Positions 17,301 to 26,775 of a stretch of 26,820 nt of DNA are shown piece after piece (within the stretch, counting starts at the first letter, position 1; every line of letters begins with the position of its first letter). The stretch is from positions 1 through 26,820 of the forward strand of contig CANDYP010000007.1 in assembly GCA_947425005.1 (NCBI GenBank), read 5' to 3'. This stretch comes from Rickettsiales bacterium (GTDB taxonomy: Bacteria > Pseudomonadota > Alphaproteobacteria > Rickettsiales > UBA1997). The translations under genes were made by a program, and so were the position numbers. The notes under the pieces were generated by a model. That model had not been told where the DNA came from and ran no database searches. It worked only from the letters and a program-made list of their open reading frames with translations.

Positions 17301-19676
17301 GATAAAGTCACAGGCGCAATAAATGCCGTGAAGCCTTTTGACGACATGTCGGGCAGAGATTCAATGCGTGATCCGACCAGAGCAGAAACAAACTTCTTAA
17401 GAAAAGTAAGGAACCAAGAAGTCAAAGATGGCAGCATCGGAAACTACTTGCGCAGAAAAACCGGCAGCTGGTTGGAGCGTGATCAAGGCAGTGCACTAAA
17501 CCCACTCAATTTATTCAAAAGCAGCAGAGCTATTGATCAGACAGTAAGAGAGGGAGAGAGAAGTGGTCTGGTAAATTATCTCAGCAAAGGCGGAGCCGAA
17601 AAAGAAATATCCAGAATAACCGAAAGTTACGCGAAGAGAATAGCGGATGCTCCGAACTGGGCCGCCAAAAAAGCATTAGAAAATAAACGGGATGAAAAGT
17701 TGGGCGTGTTTAACAGAGATCCTAGCAAGAAAGACGCTCCGCTTAACAAAAGAGGTTTTTTTAAAGATCAGCTCAGAAATGTTGCGCTAAAATTGGCATT
17801 AAAAAACGCGGGTGAAATAGCTACAGATCTCAAAGAAATCACAGCTAGAGAAGAGGTGGTGAATCAACTGCGTCTCGAACAGGCTGCAAATTTATTAAAA
17901 GGAAAAACCCAGGAAGAAAAATTTCAGGAGAGAGAAAAAGAAATCGCAGCGATGACGGATGGCATGCAAAAAAGTGCAAAACTGTCTCAGCTGAAAATGG
18001 ATCGAAGCATCGCTGGTCCAGCAACAAACGAAAAGACGCGTGCAGAAGAAAATGAAAGAATCGAGAAGTTGAAAAAAGACGAGTGGGCTAAAATCGCCGG
18101 CCTGAAGACCAACGTCCAATCGCTCGAAGATATTGCCAGAGAAATCAAAGATTTAAAAAACGGAACTGCTGCAGGTTCGTCAAAATCGGCAGAGCAAATC
18201 AGGGAAGATCGCACGAGAGGAGAGGATCTGGAAGCTGCTGTTGGTAAACAAATCAGGCTGGAATACGAAGCGGCACTTGCAGCTCATGTAAAAGAGCAAC
18301 AACAATTCTTGAATGCAGCGGCTCAACAATTGTTGGAGGACGCCGCTAAAAATCTGACAGGTCAAAAATTATTTGATGAAATGGCAAGAATCATGGATGC
18401 ACCGTTGGCGGGGCTTAAAGATGATGCGCGCTTAAAAGTTCTTGGTGGCGCGGATGCGTTAAAAGAAGGTTTGAGCGAAATTGGCGGAACAACATTATTC
18501 GAAAAAGCTGCTCGCCTGCAGTATTACGAAGATCAATTCGGATCAAAAGGTTCTGGCAGTAGTCACGTTGGATCAAGCGCTGGCGCTGGCGTCAGTAACG
18601 CTGGATCAAGTTCTGGCCCTGGCGTGAGTAGTGTTGGGTCAAGTGCTGGCCTGGGTAGTAGCAGTATTAGCGCCTCTACCGCGTCACCTTCTGTTGGAGA
18701 GCCAGCTGTGTTCGCGAGATCTTCTGCGAACAGAGACTTCTTTTTTGAAAGAGTGGCAAAAGGTGAGGGCTTCATCTCTCTTGCTGGGCTTGATGCCGAT
18801 GCTAATGAGCAAGAAGCTACGAGAGCTTTTAGAAAATTGGCTCTCAAATATCATCCCGATAAAAATAAAGATCAGCCGCTTGCAACGGAAGTATTCAAAG
18901 AAATTAATGCGTCTTACATGAGGTACAGGGATGCGCTTAACAAAAAATCAGATGTTGAGCAGTCATCATTAGCGCAACCTTCTGCATCGCAAGCGTCTCA
19001 ACCACAACCTTCCACACTGCAACCATCCCAACCACAGCCATCGCAGCCACAAGCATCTCTCGCAAACGATTCAAATATCGGCGCAGAAGTTGCCAATGCC
19101 GCGGACCGTTTCTTAGCAATAACCGACAAAGAGTTTGAAGCTAAGTCTGCGGCTGTTGCAGCGCAAGTTCGTGACGGGACATCGGCGCCAGAGGTGATTC
19201 TGCAAGAAATAAGTGCCGTAGAAAAATCCTTGAAAGAGAAAGAGCAACGCGACGATAAACTCAGCAAAGAAGCGGCAGAAAAAGAAGCTAAAGATGGAGA
19301 AGGTAAGACGGGTAAAGATAAGGATGGCGACGACAAAAAAGATAAAGAAGCCAAAGACAAAGAAGCCAAAGATAAGGCGGCCAAAGATAAAGAAGGCCAA
19401 GAAGTCGAGAAAAATAGGAAGGTTAATGATGCAAGCAGCAAGCTGTCCAATGCGCAAAATGGATTGTCTTTGGCTAAGATGAAGCAAGTGGTTTTGGCTG
19501 AGGCCTTGGCTAAAGCGACACAGGAACTCACATCAAAAGTGGGAGATAAAACCAAAGAAGAAGCCGCGGTAAAAAATCTTGAGGATAGCCTTAATGCAGC
19601 CACAAGCGCTGTGGCTGGTTGCGAATCTCAGGTAAGCGACGCTAGTTCTGCGCTTCTGAGCGCGCTCCAATCGTAA
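14400..19676 (+). CDS. VirB6/TrbL-like lipoprotein with C-terminal J-domain
   Basis: A 1758-residue protein. Residues 1-23 are a lipoprotein signal (VASC, Cys23). An extracytoplasmic region (24-350) is cysteine-rich in its first two thirds. Five to seven transmembrane helices (about 355-383, 390-416, 480-538, 549-575, 607-632) resemble the VirB6/TrbL core, the inner-membrane channel subunit of type IV secretion. A Gly/Ala-rich zipper (660-700) follows, then a long charged, helical and probably coiled-coil cytoplasmic region (700-1380). Next come three 11-residue Gly/Ser repeats (1391-1423), a DnaJ-like J-domain (about 1456-1513, HPD at 1485-1487), a Gln/Pro/Ser tract (1524-1554), a Lys/Asp/Glu repeat (about 1628-1675) and a final helical segment. 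Enlarged VirB6 paralogs are known in Rickettsiales; the J-domain is unusual. No other vir gene is adjacent. The gene lies between tRNA-Leu and tRNA-His. Confidence 0.85.
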   Translation: MNLAKKLAKVFSLIFLAVSVASCDKGCVQSDEFDNEITTINSNPVQDGIQGNYPNQVAGWHDTGLKLNGEKIVLQVSGAWTPWYGDDDSGSDTALRNAPACGFGNTGTAAALNFCAKNATSPNCICYLNQTPAVERDYSDQAISCSDSANQNDPNKCSCTQQYGAATDYGVYHFPLSQVDKNQVPKVPDDQVPCKYTKGMGLYLGVFGNSGNVSPLRAYHLFSEVEICNVRRDVNNKCLDDSGRDVTQYIFTSANDRTFVKDDNIGNTGGIDNNPGGDTLHARNEVMKLIILDNYYNDNYGTYQVQFMSGIGKDRNPGLIEYFVRLIEDSVMGKVDADGARRGGIIETMFNSIVRDSGFISVLQMALSIYIAFYGLAVLMGLAEISKKELMSRALKVGLIIFFTSETSWYFYNKIVVGFFKDGMDYVISIFMDLSDRSIDPTSAIVSAQMDRAASISNATRFSYVDHIIEKLLSVATAKKIFGLFFGVPLFGIIYIPIIYLLIGSFIYVMLTVGMIYVVAITQLAFVLAMGPIFIAFTLSSHTNDMFKKWLAFVGARSLEIIFLFLILYNFLVLIDQNFTSLLSYKTCFKTEALGGFIVFPTLVAEVNRSLVAWFSAFIMLGGLIYITKLIIDKIPELAGALITIGGQGSTTGAAQTEFVKSMAGSIAGGLMGGVSGAASTLGDSLGGLAAAGFAKTMQGATEVARSAKSAVLGGVTDVMGKTSAGTAAMNTAGKVWSMLPSSPRAMYRNSIIDAAISKAKTEAVAGGKTGKELDSAIRAAVVQAMQTPTASSKFSTLNANPGVAALAGMDIKTITDRMNQKLVNEPLRDFIKAEAQKMKDSPTPLVGKEFRTELKKRANDWADKNIAGGKESIKGIMSDRGTVVDGFSASLSGGVGVSFNNMKEFIRDQSEYSADQAAKAFASNPAGQQAYLQHLQENKFERERARKEVSDKAWIKPLNQSLNYAYDKVTGAINAVKPFDDMSGRDSMRDPTRAETNFLRKVRNQEVKDGSIGNYLRRKTGSWLERDQGSALNPLNLFKSSRAIDQTVREGERSGLVNYLSKGGAEKEISRITESYAKRIADAPNWAAKKALENKRDEKLGVFNRDPSKKDAPLNKRGFFKDQLRNVALKLALKNAGEIATDLKEITAREEVVNQLRLEQAANLLKGKTQEEKFQEREKEIAAMTDGMQKSAKLSQLKMDRSIAGPATNEKTRAEENERIEKLKKDEWAKIAGLKTNVQSLEDIAREIKDLKNGTAAGSSKSAEQIREDRTRGEDLEAAVGKQIRLEYEAALAAHVKEQQQFLNAAAQQLLEDAAKNLTGQKLFDEMARIMDAPLAGLKDDARLKVLGGADALKEGLSEIGGTTLFEKAARLQYYEDQFGSKGSGSSHVGSSAGAGVSNAGSSSGPGVSSVGSSAGLGSSSISASTASPSVGEPAVFARSSANRDFFFERVAKGEGFISLAGLDADANEQEATRAFRKLALKYHPDKNKDQPLATEVFKEINASYMRYRDALNKKSDVEQSSLAQPSASQASQPQPSTLQPSQPQPSQPQASLANDSNIGAEVANAADRFLAITDKEFEAKSAAVAAQVRDGTSAPEVILQEISAVEKSLKEKEQRDDKLSKEAAEKEAKDGEGKTGKDKDGDDKKDKEAKDKEAKDKAAKDKEGQEVEKNRKVNDASSKLSNAQNGLSLAKMKQVVLAEALAKATQELTSKVGDKTKEEAAVKNLEDSLNAATSAVAGCESQVSDASSALLSALQS
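18570..18668 (+). repeat. 33-base in-frame tandem repeat, three units
   Basis: Within the VirB6-like gene, three consecutive 33-base units encode GSSAGAGVSNA, GSSSGPGVSSV and GSSAGLGSSSI. They form a flexible Gly/Ser linker just before the J-domain. Unit-to-unit differences show it is not freshly duplicated. Confidence 0.85.
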
Positions 19677-19720
19677 TTAATTCCACGCCAATTTTCTTCG
19701 AATTTAGCCTGTTTGATTTC

Positions 19721-19748
19721 TTGACAATAGGCACTCCAAAAATAAATT
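19721..19748 (+). promoter_or_regulatory. Candidate promoter for tRNA-His
   Basis: A perfect -35 box TTGACA (19721-19726), a 16-base spacer and TAAATT (19743-19748) lie about 20 bases before the tRNA. The spacing is good for a start just ahead of the mature 5' end. Confidence 0.6.
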
Positions 19749-19766
19749 GCCGCGCTCTTCAAATAC

Positions 19767-19843
19767 GGCAGACGTAGCTCAGTTGGTAGAGCACCAGATT
19801 GTGGTTCTGGGTGTCGCGGGTTCGAGACCCGTCGTTTGCCCCA
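19767..19843 (+). tRNA. tRNA-His(GTG)
   Basis: The acceptor GCAGACG (19768-19774) pairs with CGTTTGC (19833-19839, one G-T pair). An encoded extra G at 19767 faces C at 19840, the histidine-specific G-1:C73 pair. The anticodon stem CCAGA/TCTGG encloses TTGTGGT with GTG at 19801-19803. CCA is encoded (19841-19843). An open frame running through it is spurious. Confidence 0.97.
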
Positions 19844-19909
19844 TCCGCTTTCGCTTCGCTACAGCGCGATTAAGCAGTAGCAATCGCGCTGTAGCGAAGC
19901 GAAAGCGGA
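19844..19909. repeat. Perfect 28-bp hairpin abutting tRNA-His
   Basis: Arms 19844-19871 and 19882-19909 are perfectly complementary over 28 bases, with a 10-base loop. The first arm starts at the base directly after the tRNA's CCA. The arms contain CGCTTTCGCTTCGCTACAGC. No T tract follows, so it is not a textbook terminator; it could be a mobile palindrome or a processing and termination structure. Confidence 0.8.
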
Positions 19910-19932
19910 CCTTCCAACAAACTCTGACTCCA

Positions 19933-20613
19933 ATGGACATCATCTTTTTCGCAGCAATTGCCCTCTACGTTTTTTGGAAGTTAAGAGAGCAATTCGGCAA
20001 AGTGGATGAAGAAGAAAAGAAGCAAATTCAAGAAAAAGTTTCCCGCAAAAAAGAAATTATCTCAGCCGTGCAAAGCCAGGTGATGGCGGTGAAAAAAAAG
20101 ATGGATGAACAAAGCACCGCGCAAAATCAAGCTAACGACAAAATCATCAGCACCATTGAGGCCAGCTCTCAAGAAAATTTCCGCAAGATTCTAACCGCCT
20201 GCAACATCTCTGCCGAATTCTTTTTAAACGGCGCTAAATCAACTTTTGAAATGGTCATCAAAGCCTTTGCTGGAGCTGATTTGCAAGGTCTTAGGCTTTT
20301 GCTCTCAGACAAAGTCTACGCCGGTTTTGAGCAAGCAATCATCCAAAGAAAAGCCGAAGAAAAAACCTTGGTCAGCAATCTAATTTCCATTAATGCGGCG
20401 GAAATCGTATCGGTGCTGTTGGTTGATAACACTGCTTCCGTGGTGGTTAAATTTGTTTCAAACCAAATCAATTACATCGTCGACAAAGCGGGTCAAATGA
20501 TCGAAGGCGGCAAAGATGAAATCAGAGAATTAACCGATGTCTGGACATTCAAAAAAGACATCGCGGCAACGAATAAAAATTGGGTAATTTCTTCAACCCA
20601 GATCCGTCATTAG
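19933..20613 (+). CDS. Tim44/TimA-like membrane-anchored protein
   Basis: The 226-residue product begins MDIIFFAAIALYVFWKLREQFG: a single N-terminal membrane helix followed by a charged coiled coil (about 24-75). The C-terminal half (about 90-220) is a Tim44-like domain: FLNGAKSTFEMVIKAFAGAD, then LRLLLSDKVYAGFEQAI, and a final WTFKKD...WVIS strand in outline. Alphaproteobacterial TimA proteins are relatives of mitochondrial import component Tim44 with a poorly known inner-membrane role. The ATG at 19933 is chosen because any upstream start would translate tRNA-His and the hairpin. The last six codons and stop fall inside a long palindrome, so the tail STQIRH is probably acquired. Confidence 0.85.
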   Translation: MDIIFFAAIALYVFWKLREQFGKVDEEEKKQIQEKVSRKKEIISAVQSQVMAVKKKMDEQSTAQNQANDKIISTIEASSQENFRKILTACNISAEFFLNGAKSTFEMVIKAFAGADLQGLRLLLSDKVYAGFEQAIIQRKAEEKTLVSNLISINAAEIVSVLLVDNTASVVVKFVSNQINYIVDKAGQMIEGGKDEIRELTDVWTFKKDIAATNKNWVISSTQIRH

Positions 20614-20774
20614 AAATCCGTCTAGTTCGTCTAAATCTTGAAACTGCGCGGTTGAAACAATGTTTTTAATCCGCACTTACGCTTGTAAGTTTACGGTTTA
20701 AAAACATTGTTTCGCCCTTCATTTTCAAGCTTTAGCCAAACCATCCTAGATTTCTAATGACGGATCTGGGTTCA
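20593..20774. repeat. 182-bp palindromic element overlapping timA-like 3' end
   Basis: Two 77-base arms (20593-20669, 20698-20774) face each other. The outer 24 bases pair perfectly (20595-20618 with 20749-20772), the inner 16 pair perfectly (20654-20669 with 20698-20713), and the middle is diverged. The apex has ACTTAC-GCTT-GTAAGT. It overlaps the end of the Tim44-like gene and stops 17 bases before the acnA start, so it occupies nearly the whole gap. No ORF. Confidence 0.8.
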
Positions 20775-20791
20775 ACTCAAATTTAATCAAA

Positions 20792-23491
<2,700 letters not shown>

Positions 23492-23497
23492 ACAAAC

Positions 23498-24106
23498 ATG
23501 CAAATCAGAGTTTTAGGATCGAACATTGAAGTTGGCCAATCACTAACTCAATACGTGGAAGAAAATTTAGCGAAGTCAGTACAAAAATATTTTGAAAAAG
23601 CGGTTAATGCCGAGGTGCATTTCTCAAAAACCGGTCAGATGTTTAAAGTTATAATCACTGTCAATGAAGGTGTGAAAGGCGGCATTACCGTTAAGGGAAA
23701 TGCTGAGGCTGGTGATGTTTACGGATGTTTCAATGAAGCCGCTGAAAAATGCGCTAAGCAATTAGGCAGATACAAAAAACGTATTAAAAATTATCGTCGC
23801 GACGGTAGAGGGCTGAAATCAATGGAGCCTGACTACCAAGCGTTGGATGCCATCAAATACATCGTTCCGCCAGTTGCTTACAATGTGTTTGAAGAAATGG
23901 AAAACGAAGAAACTGCCGCAGATTCTTTGCAAGTTGTTGGCGAAAAAAATACTGACATTGAAAATCTGACAGTTGAAGAAGCGATCATGAAAATGGATCT
24001 GCAAGACCTTCCGGCTCTTGTCTTCATCAATGAAAAAAGCAGAAGATTAAATGTAGTTTATCACAGAAAAGACGGGAATATTTCTTGGATTGATCCGAGA
24101 GTTTAG
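23498..24106 (+). CDS. hpf: Long-form ribosome hibernation promoting factor
   Basis: HPF inactivates ribosomes in slow growth; the long form dimerises 70S particles into 100S. The 202-residue protein has an N-terminal S30AE/RaiA domain (1-105: MQIRVLGSNIEVG, then the basic KQLGRYKKRIKNYRRD) and a C-terminal dimerisation domain (about 145-200: NLTVEEAIMKMDLQDLPALV in outline, ending HRKDGNISWIDPRV). It starts six bases after acnA and precedes rpsU, another ribosome gene. Confidence 0.95.
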   Translation: MQIRVLGSNIEVGQSLTQYVEENLAKSVQKYFEKAVNAEVHFSKTGQMFKVIITVNEGVKGGITVKGNAEAGDVYGCFNEAAEKCAKQLGRYKKRIKNYRRDGRGLKSMEPDYQALDAIKYIVPPVAYNVFEEMENEETAADSLQVVGEKNTDIENLTVEEAIMKMDLQDLPALVFINEKSRRLNVVYHRKDGNISWIDPRV

Positions 24107-24119
24107 TTCCGTCACGTGG

Positions 24120-24144
24120 CGGGGTGGCAAGCCTCGTCTTTTTT
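24120..24144 (+). terminator. Weak terminator or attenuator between hpf and rpsU
   Basis: CGGGG (24120-24124) can pair with CCTCG (24132-24136) around a 7-base loop, followed by TCTTTTTT. It could end the hpf transcript or only reduce read-through into rpsU. The stem is just 5 bp with one G-T pair. Confidence 0.45.
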
Positions 24145-24178
24145 AAATTTATTGTGTCCAAAGGGGGTAAAAAGTCGA

Positions 24179-24379
24179 ATGCAAGTAGCAATTACTGGAA
24201 GAGGTAATTTGGAATTGGCCATCAGGTCTTTCCGTAAAAAAACTCAGAAAGAAGGAATCATCAAAGAAGCTAGAAGAAGAAAAGCTTACGAAAAACCTTC
24301 TGAAGAGAAAAAAAGAAGAATCGAAGAAAACATTACCCGCAAAAAAAGAAGCAGAAAAAGCGAGTATCACGGTAGTTAG
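24179..24379 (+). CDS. rpsU: 30S ribosomal protein S21
   Basis: S21 is a small basic 30S protein involved in translation initiation. The ATG at 24179 gives 66 residues beginning MQVAITGRGNLELAIRSFRK; a purine-rich GGGGG (24163-24167) lies 11 bases upstream. The rest matches the family: KEGIIKEARRRKAYEKPSE, then a highly Lys/Arg-rich tail. An in-frame upstream ATG at 24116 would add 21 residues that S21 proteins do not have. Confidence 0.95.
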   Translation: MQVAITGRGNLELAIRSFRKKTQKEGIIKEARRRKAYEKPSEEKKRRIEENITRKKRSRKSEYHGS

Positions 24380-24407
24380 TTTTTTACCAGTTTTCAGTTT
24401 TAAAAGC

Positions 24408-24533
24408 TGGTCGGGGTTTGTAACCCCGACCAAAACCGTTTGATTCCCAAGTCTAGATTTGGGAATCAAATGTGTGGACGGTTGCAAACCCCGTCCAGCA
24501 GAGGGGACGAGTTAGTGGTTACAAATCACGTCC
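24408..24533. repeat. REP-like palindrome cluster after rpsU
   Basis: Four palindromes lie within 126 bases. An 11-bp stem (24408-24418 with 24422-24432; GGTCGGGGTT core) has a TGT loop. A perfect 12-bp stem joins TTTGATTCCCAA (24439-24450) to 24459-24470. GGACGG (24476-24481) pairs with CCGTCC (24491-24496). GGACG (24505-24509) pairs with CGTCC (24529-24533). Three of them share a GG-A/T-CG start and, on the minus strand, a TTTGYAACC or GGTTACAAACC core, the layout of REP-type elements. The gap 24380-24631 has no gene. Confidence 0.75.
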
Positions 24534-24631
24534 AGCTCAGCGGTTTCCCAAGTCCATTGTTGTTCTAGAGTAGAGTCTCTCGTTAAAACTCAGATGTGTT
24601 TAATCTCTCAAGATCCAATTAAATTTTGTAA

Positions 24632-26647
24632 ATGCCAAAGATCAGTCAAAAGGACAAATCACTCATCCTGCTAATTTTCTCAGTCTTGGTGATGTTGTAC
24701 GCCCTGTACTCGATGTTTTCTTACTTATTTTTCACTTCCACTTTCCGCAATTCCGACGTCAGAAAAATCTTCTCTGAAGACAAAAAAAATCACAGCGAGC
24801 AGTGGCTCAATGTTTCACGCCCTCTAGAACTGACCGACCTCAAAGACCGCATCGTGCTCCTAGATTTCTGGACTTACGCCTGCGTTAATTGCGTCCAAGT
24901 CCTGCAAGAAATAAAAAAATTAGAAGAACAATTCGGCAGCAAGCTCGTGGTAATCGGCGTTCATTCCGGCAAGTTCGACAACGAAAAAGATTTCGCTCAA
25001 ATCAAGAAAGCCATCATCCGCAACGACATCACCCATCCCGTAGTTAACGACGCCAATTTCAGAATCTGGAATAATTTTCACATTAACGCCTGGCCAAGCC
25101 TAGTGTTAATCAACCCGCGCGGCAAAGTTGAAAAAACTTACGTTGGCGAAGAAGGGGCGATGCAAATTAAATCCGGAATTAAAAAACTTATTTCCAAATT
25201 CAAATACGAAGTGAACCGCGATCCGCTGCCGATTGTGCTCGAAAAAAATAGCGTCATTAGCAATGTCCTCAGCTTCCCCACCAAGCTCGAATACGGCGCT
25301 GACTTCACTTACAAGTCACGCACAATGCCCGCTTTGTTCATTTCAAACAGCGGCAAAAATAATATTTTAGTCACTTCTTTGTCCGGCGACATCATTTTAA
25401 AAATCGGTTCCGGAATGGTTGGTCTCGAAGACGGCGCTTTCGACAAAGCCTCTTTCGATTCCCCGCAAGGCTTACTGTACCACGCGGGCAAGCTTTACGT
25501 CGCAGATTCCGGCAATCACGCTTTGCGAGAAATTAATTTCAAAACCGGCGAAGTCACAACTCTGATTGGATCCGGGCAAAGAGGCGCGCCAATCGCCTCT
25601 GCCGAAGAAGTTTCCGACGCCAAATCCTTTGAACTAGCCTCTCCCACCGACATCGAATTCTTCCCCAATTACGACAACATCGTAATCGCCAATTCCGGCA
25701 CGCATCAGCTTCTAACTTACAACATTGCCAAAGAAAGAGTGTCAGTCCTTGCCGGTAACGGCTCCGAAGGTATTTCCGACGGCAAATATCCCGACAATCT
25801 TTTGGCGCAAACTTCCGACATGTCGGTCTACAATAAAAAACTTTATTTCCTTGATTCGGAAAGCAGCGCACTACGGGTGCTTGACGAAAGCGGTGACGTC
25901 AAAACTTTGATCGGCAAAGATTTATTTAAATTCGGCAACAAAAATGGCGGTAAAAGTGAGGGCTTAATGCAGCATCCTCTAGGCCTAATGGTTGACGACA
26001 CGGGAGCCTACATTTCCGACAGCTTCAACCACACCATCCGCAAATACGATTTTGTTTCCGGGCAAATTTTTAATCTGGTCGGCAGCAAGAAAAGTGGCGA
26101 CAACACTGGCGCAAGCAGCGTCACCCAATTTAACCAGCCGGAAGGAATCGTCTCGGTCTTAAATAATTTCTACGTCGCTGACACCAACAACAACCGCATC
26201 GTGGTCTTGAATCGCGGCAATTTTAGCTCTTCAATTCTCGACGTGATGCCGCCTTTAAAATTGCAGAAAGACGGCTTCCTGCAATATTTGCCGAATCTGC
26301 AAAAATTGCCTGACGTTTCGGTCAAATCTGACACCGAAATTTCACTAAAAATTGATCTTAAAAAAGGTTGGAAACTTAACGAAATGGGCCCGAGTTTTGT
26401 TAATTTGCTTGAGGTGGTGAAGGGCGGTCAAGTTGATCTGGTCACAACTTCTGACTGGCAAAATCTCAAAAACAAAGAAGCCAAATTGCCGAAATTAAAC
26501 ACCAGCAAAAATTACGTTCTGCAAGGCGTAATTTACTACTGCGAAGACAAGCCAAACGCGCTGTGCTACATTAACAGCTACGAGCAAAAATTGGATGTGG
26601 ATGCGGATGAAAAAAATAGTCAGGTGGTGATTAGGTTGGCTTATTAG
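24632..26647 (+). CDS. Membrane-anchored thioredoxin/NHL-repeat protein
   Basis: The 671-residue protein has one N-terminal transmembrane helix (about 10-34) and a TlpA-like thioredoxin domain (about 45-195) with redox motif CVNC (Cys84, Cys87) after LLDFWTYA. An NHL beta-propeller follows (about 225-545) with repeats of the type LYVADSGNHALREINFKTGEVTTL in outline, YISDSFNHTIRKYD and FYVADTNNNRIVVL. A C-terminal beta domain (about 560-671) has paired cysteines (YYCEDKPNALCY). The domain order matches animal NHLRC2 and its bacterial relatives. It probably faces the periplasm and handles thiol-disulfide exchange; the substrate is unknown. Confidence 0.9.
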   Translation: MPKISQKDKSLILLIFSVLVMLYALYSMFSYLFFTSTFRNSDVRKIFSEDKKNHSEQWLNVSRPLELTDLKDRIVLLDFWTYACVNCVQVLQEIKKLEEQFGSKLVVIGVHSGKFDNEKDFAQIKKAIIRNDITHPVVNDANFRIWNNFHINAWPSLVLINPRGKVEKTYVGEEGAMQIKSGIKKLISKFKYEVNRDPLPIVLEKNSVISNVLSFPTKLEYGADFTYKSRTMPALFISNSGKNNILVTSLSGDIILKIGSGMVGLEDGAFDKASFDSPQGLLYHAGKLYVADSGNHALREINFKTGEVTTLIGSGQRGAPIASAEEVSDAKSFELASPTDIEFFPNYDNIVIANSGTHQLLTYNIAKERVSVLAGNGSEGISDGKYPDNLLAQTSDMSVYNKKLYFLDSESSALRVLDESGDVKTLIGKDLFKFGNKNGGKSEGLMQHPLGLMVDDTGAYISDSFNHTIRKYDFVSGQIFNLVGSKKSGDNTGASSVTQFNQPEGIVSVLNNFYVADTNNNRIVVLNRGNFSSSILDVMPPLKLQKDGFLQYLPNLQKLPDVSVKSDTEISLKIDLKKGWKLNEMGPSFVNLLEVVKGGQVDLVTTSDWQNLKNKEAKLPKLNTSKNYVLQGVIYYCEDKPNALCYINSYEQKLDVDADEKNSQVVIRLAY

Positions 26648-26681
26648 TGAGACTGAGTTTGGGATGAGACTGAGTTCGTGA
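26648..26681 (+). repeat. Two tandem 17-base units after the NHL gene
   Basis: TGAGACTGAGTT occurs at 26648-26659 and again at 26665-26676, offset by 17 bases; the 17-base units differ at four positions. The second unit runs into the dispersed repeat and large hairpin that follow. Confidence 0.55.
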
Positions 26682-26775
26682 CGAGAAACCCCCCTACCCC
26701 CCTTGTCAGGGGGGCTTTTGATCGAGTTCGGTTAAAGCCCCCCTGATAAGGGGAGTAGGGGGGTTTCTCGTCTCG
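26677..26775. repeat. Large hairpin with 42-base arms
   Basis: Arms 26677-26718 and 26734-26775 are complementary at 39 of 42 positions, around a 15-base loop. They contain ACGAGAAACCCCCCTAC, and the inner part GGGGGGCTTT pairs with AAAGCCCCCC. The left edge overlaps the reverse-complement copy of the 20-base dispersed repeat (26672-26691); the right arm carries a degenerate copy (26761-26780, 17 of 20). Probably a mobile palindrome that may also end transcription of the NHL gene. Confidence 0.8.

Noticed and set aside
18998..19603. 201-codon open frame on the minus strand
   Set aside because: It is a Ser/Leu-rich antisense shadow of the repetitive end of the VirB6-like gene with no domain or start signal.
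19747..19932. N-terminal extension of the Tim44-like frame
   Set aside because: It translates tRNA-His and the following hairpin; the true start is the ATG at 19933, where a membrane helix begins.
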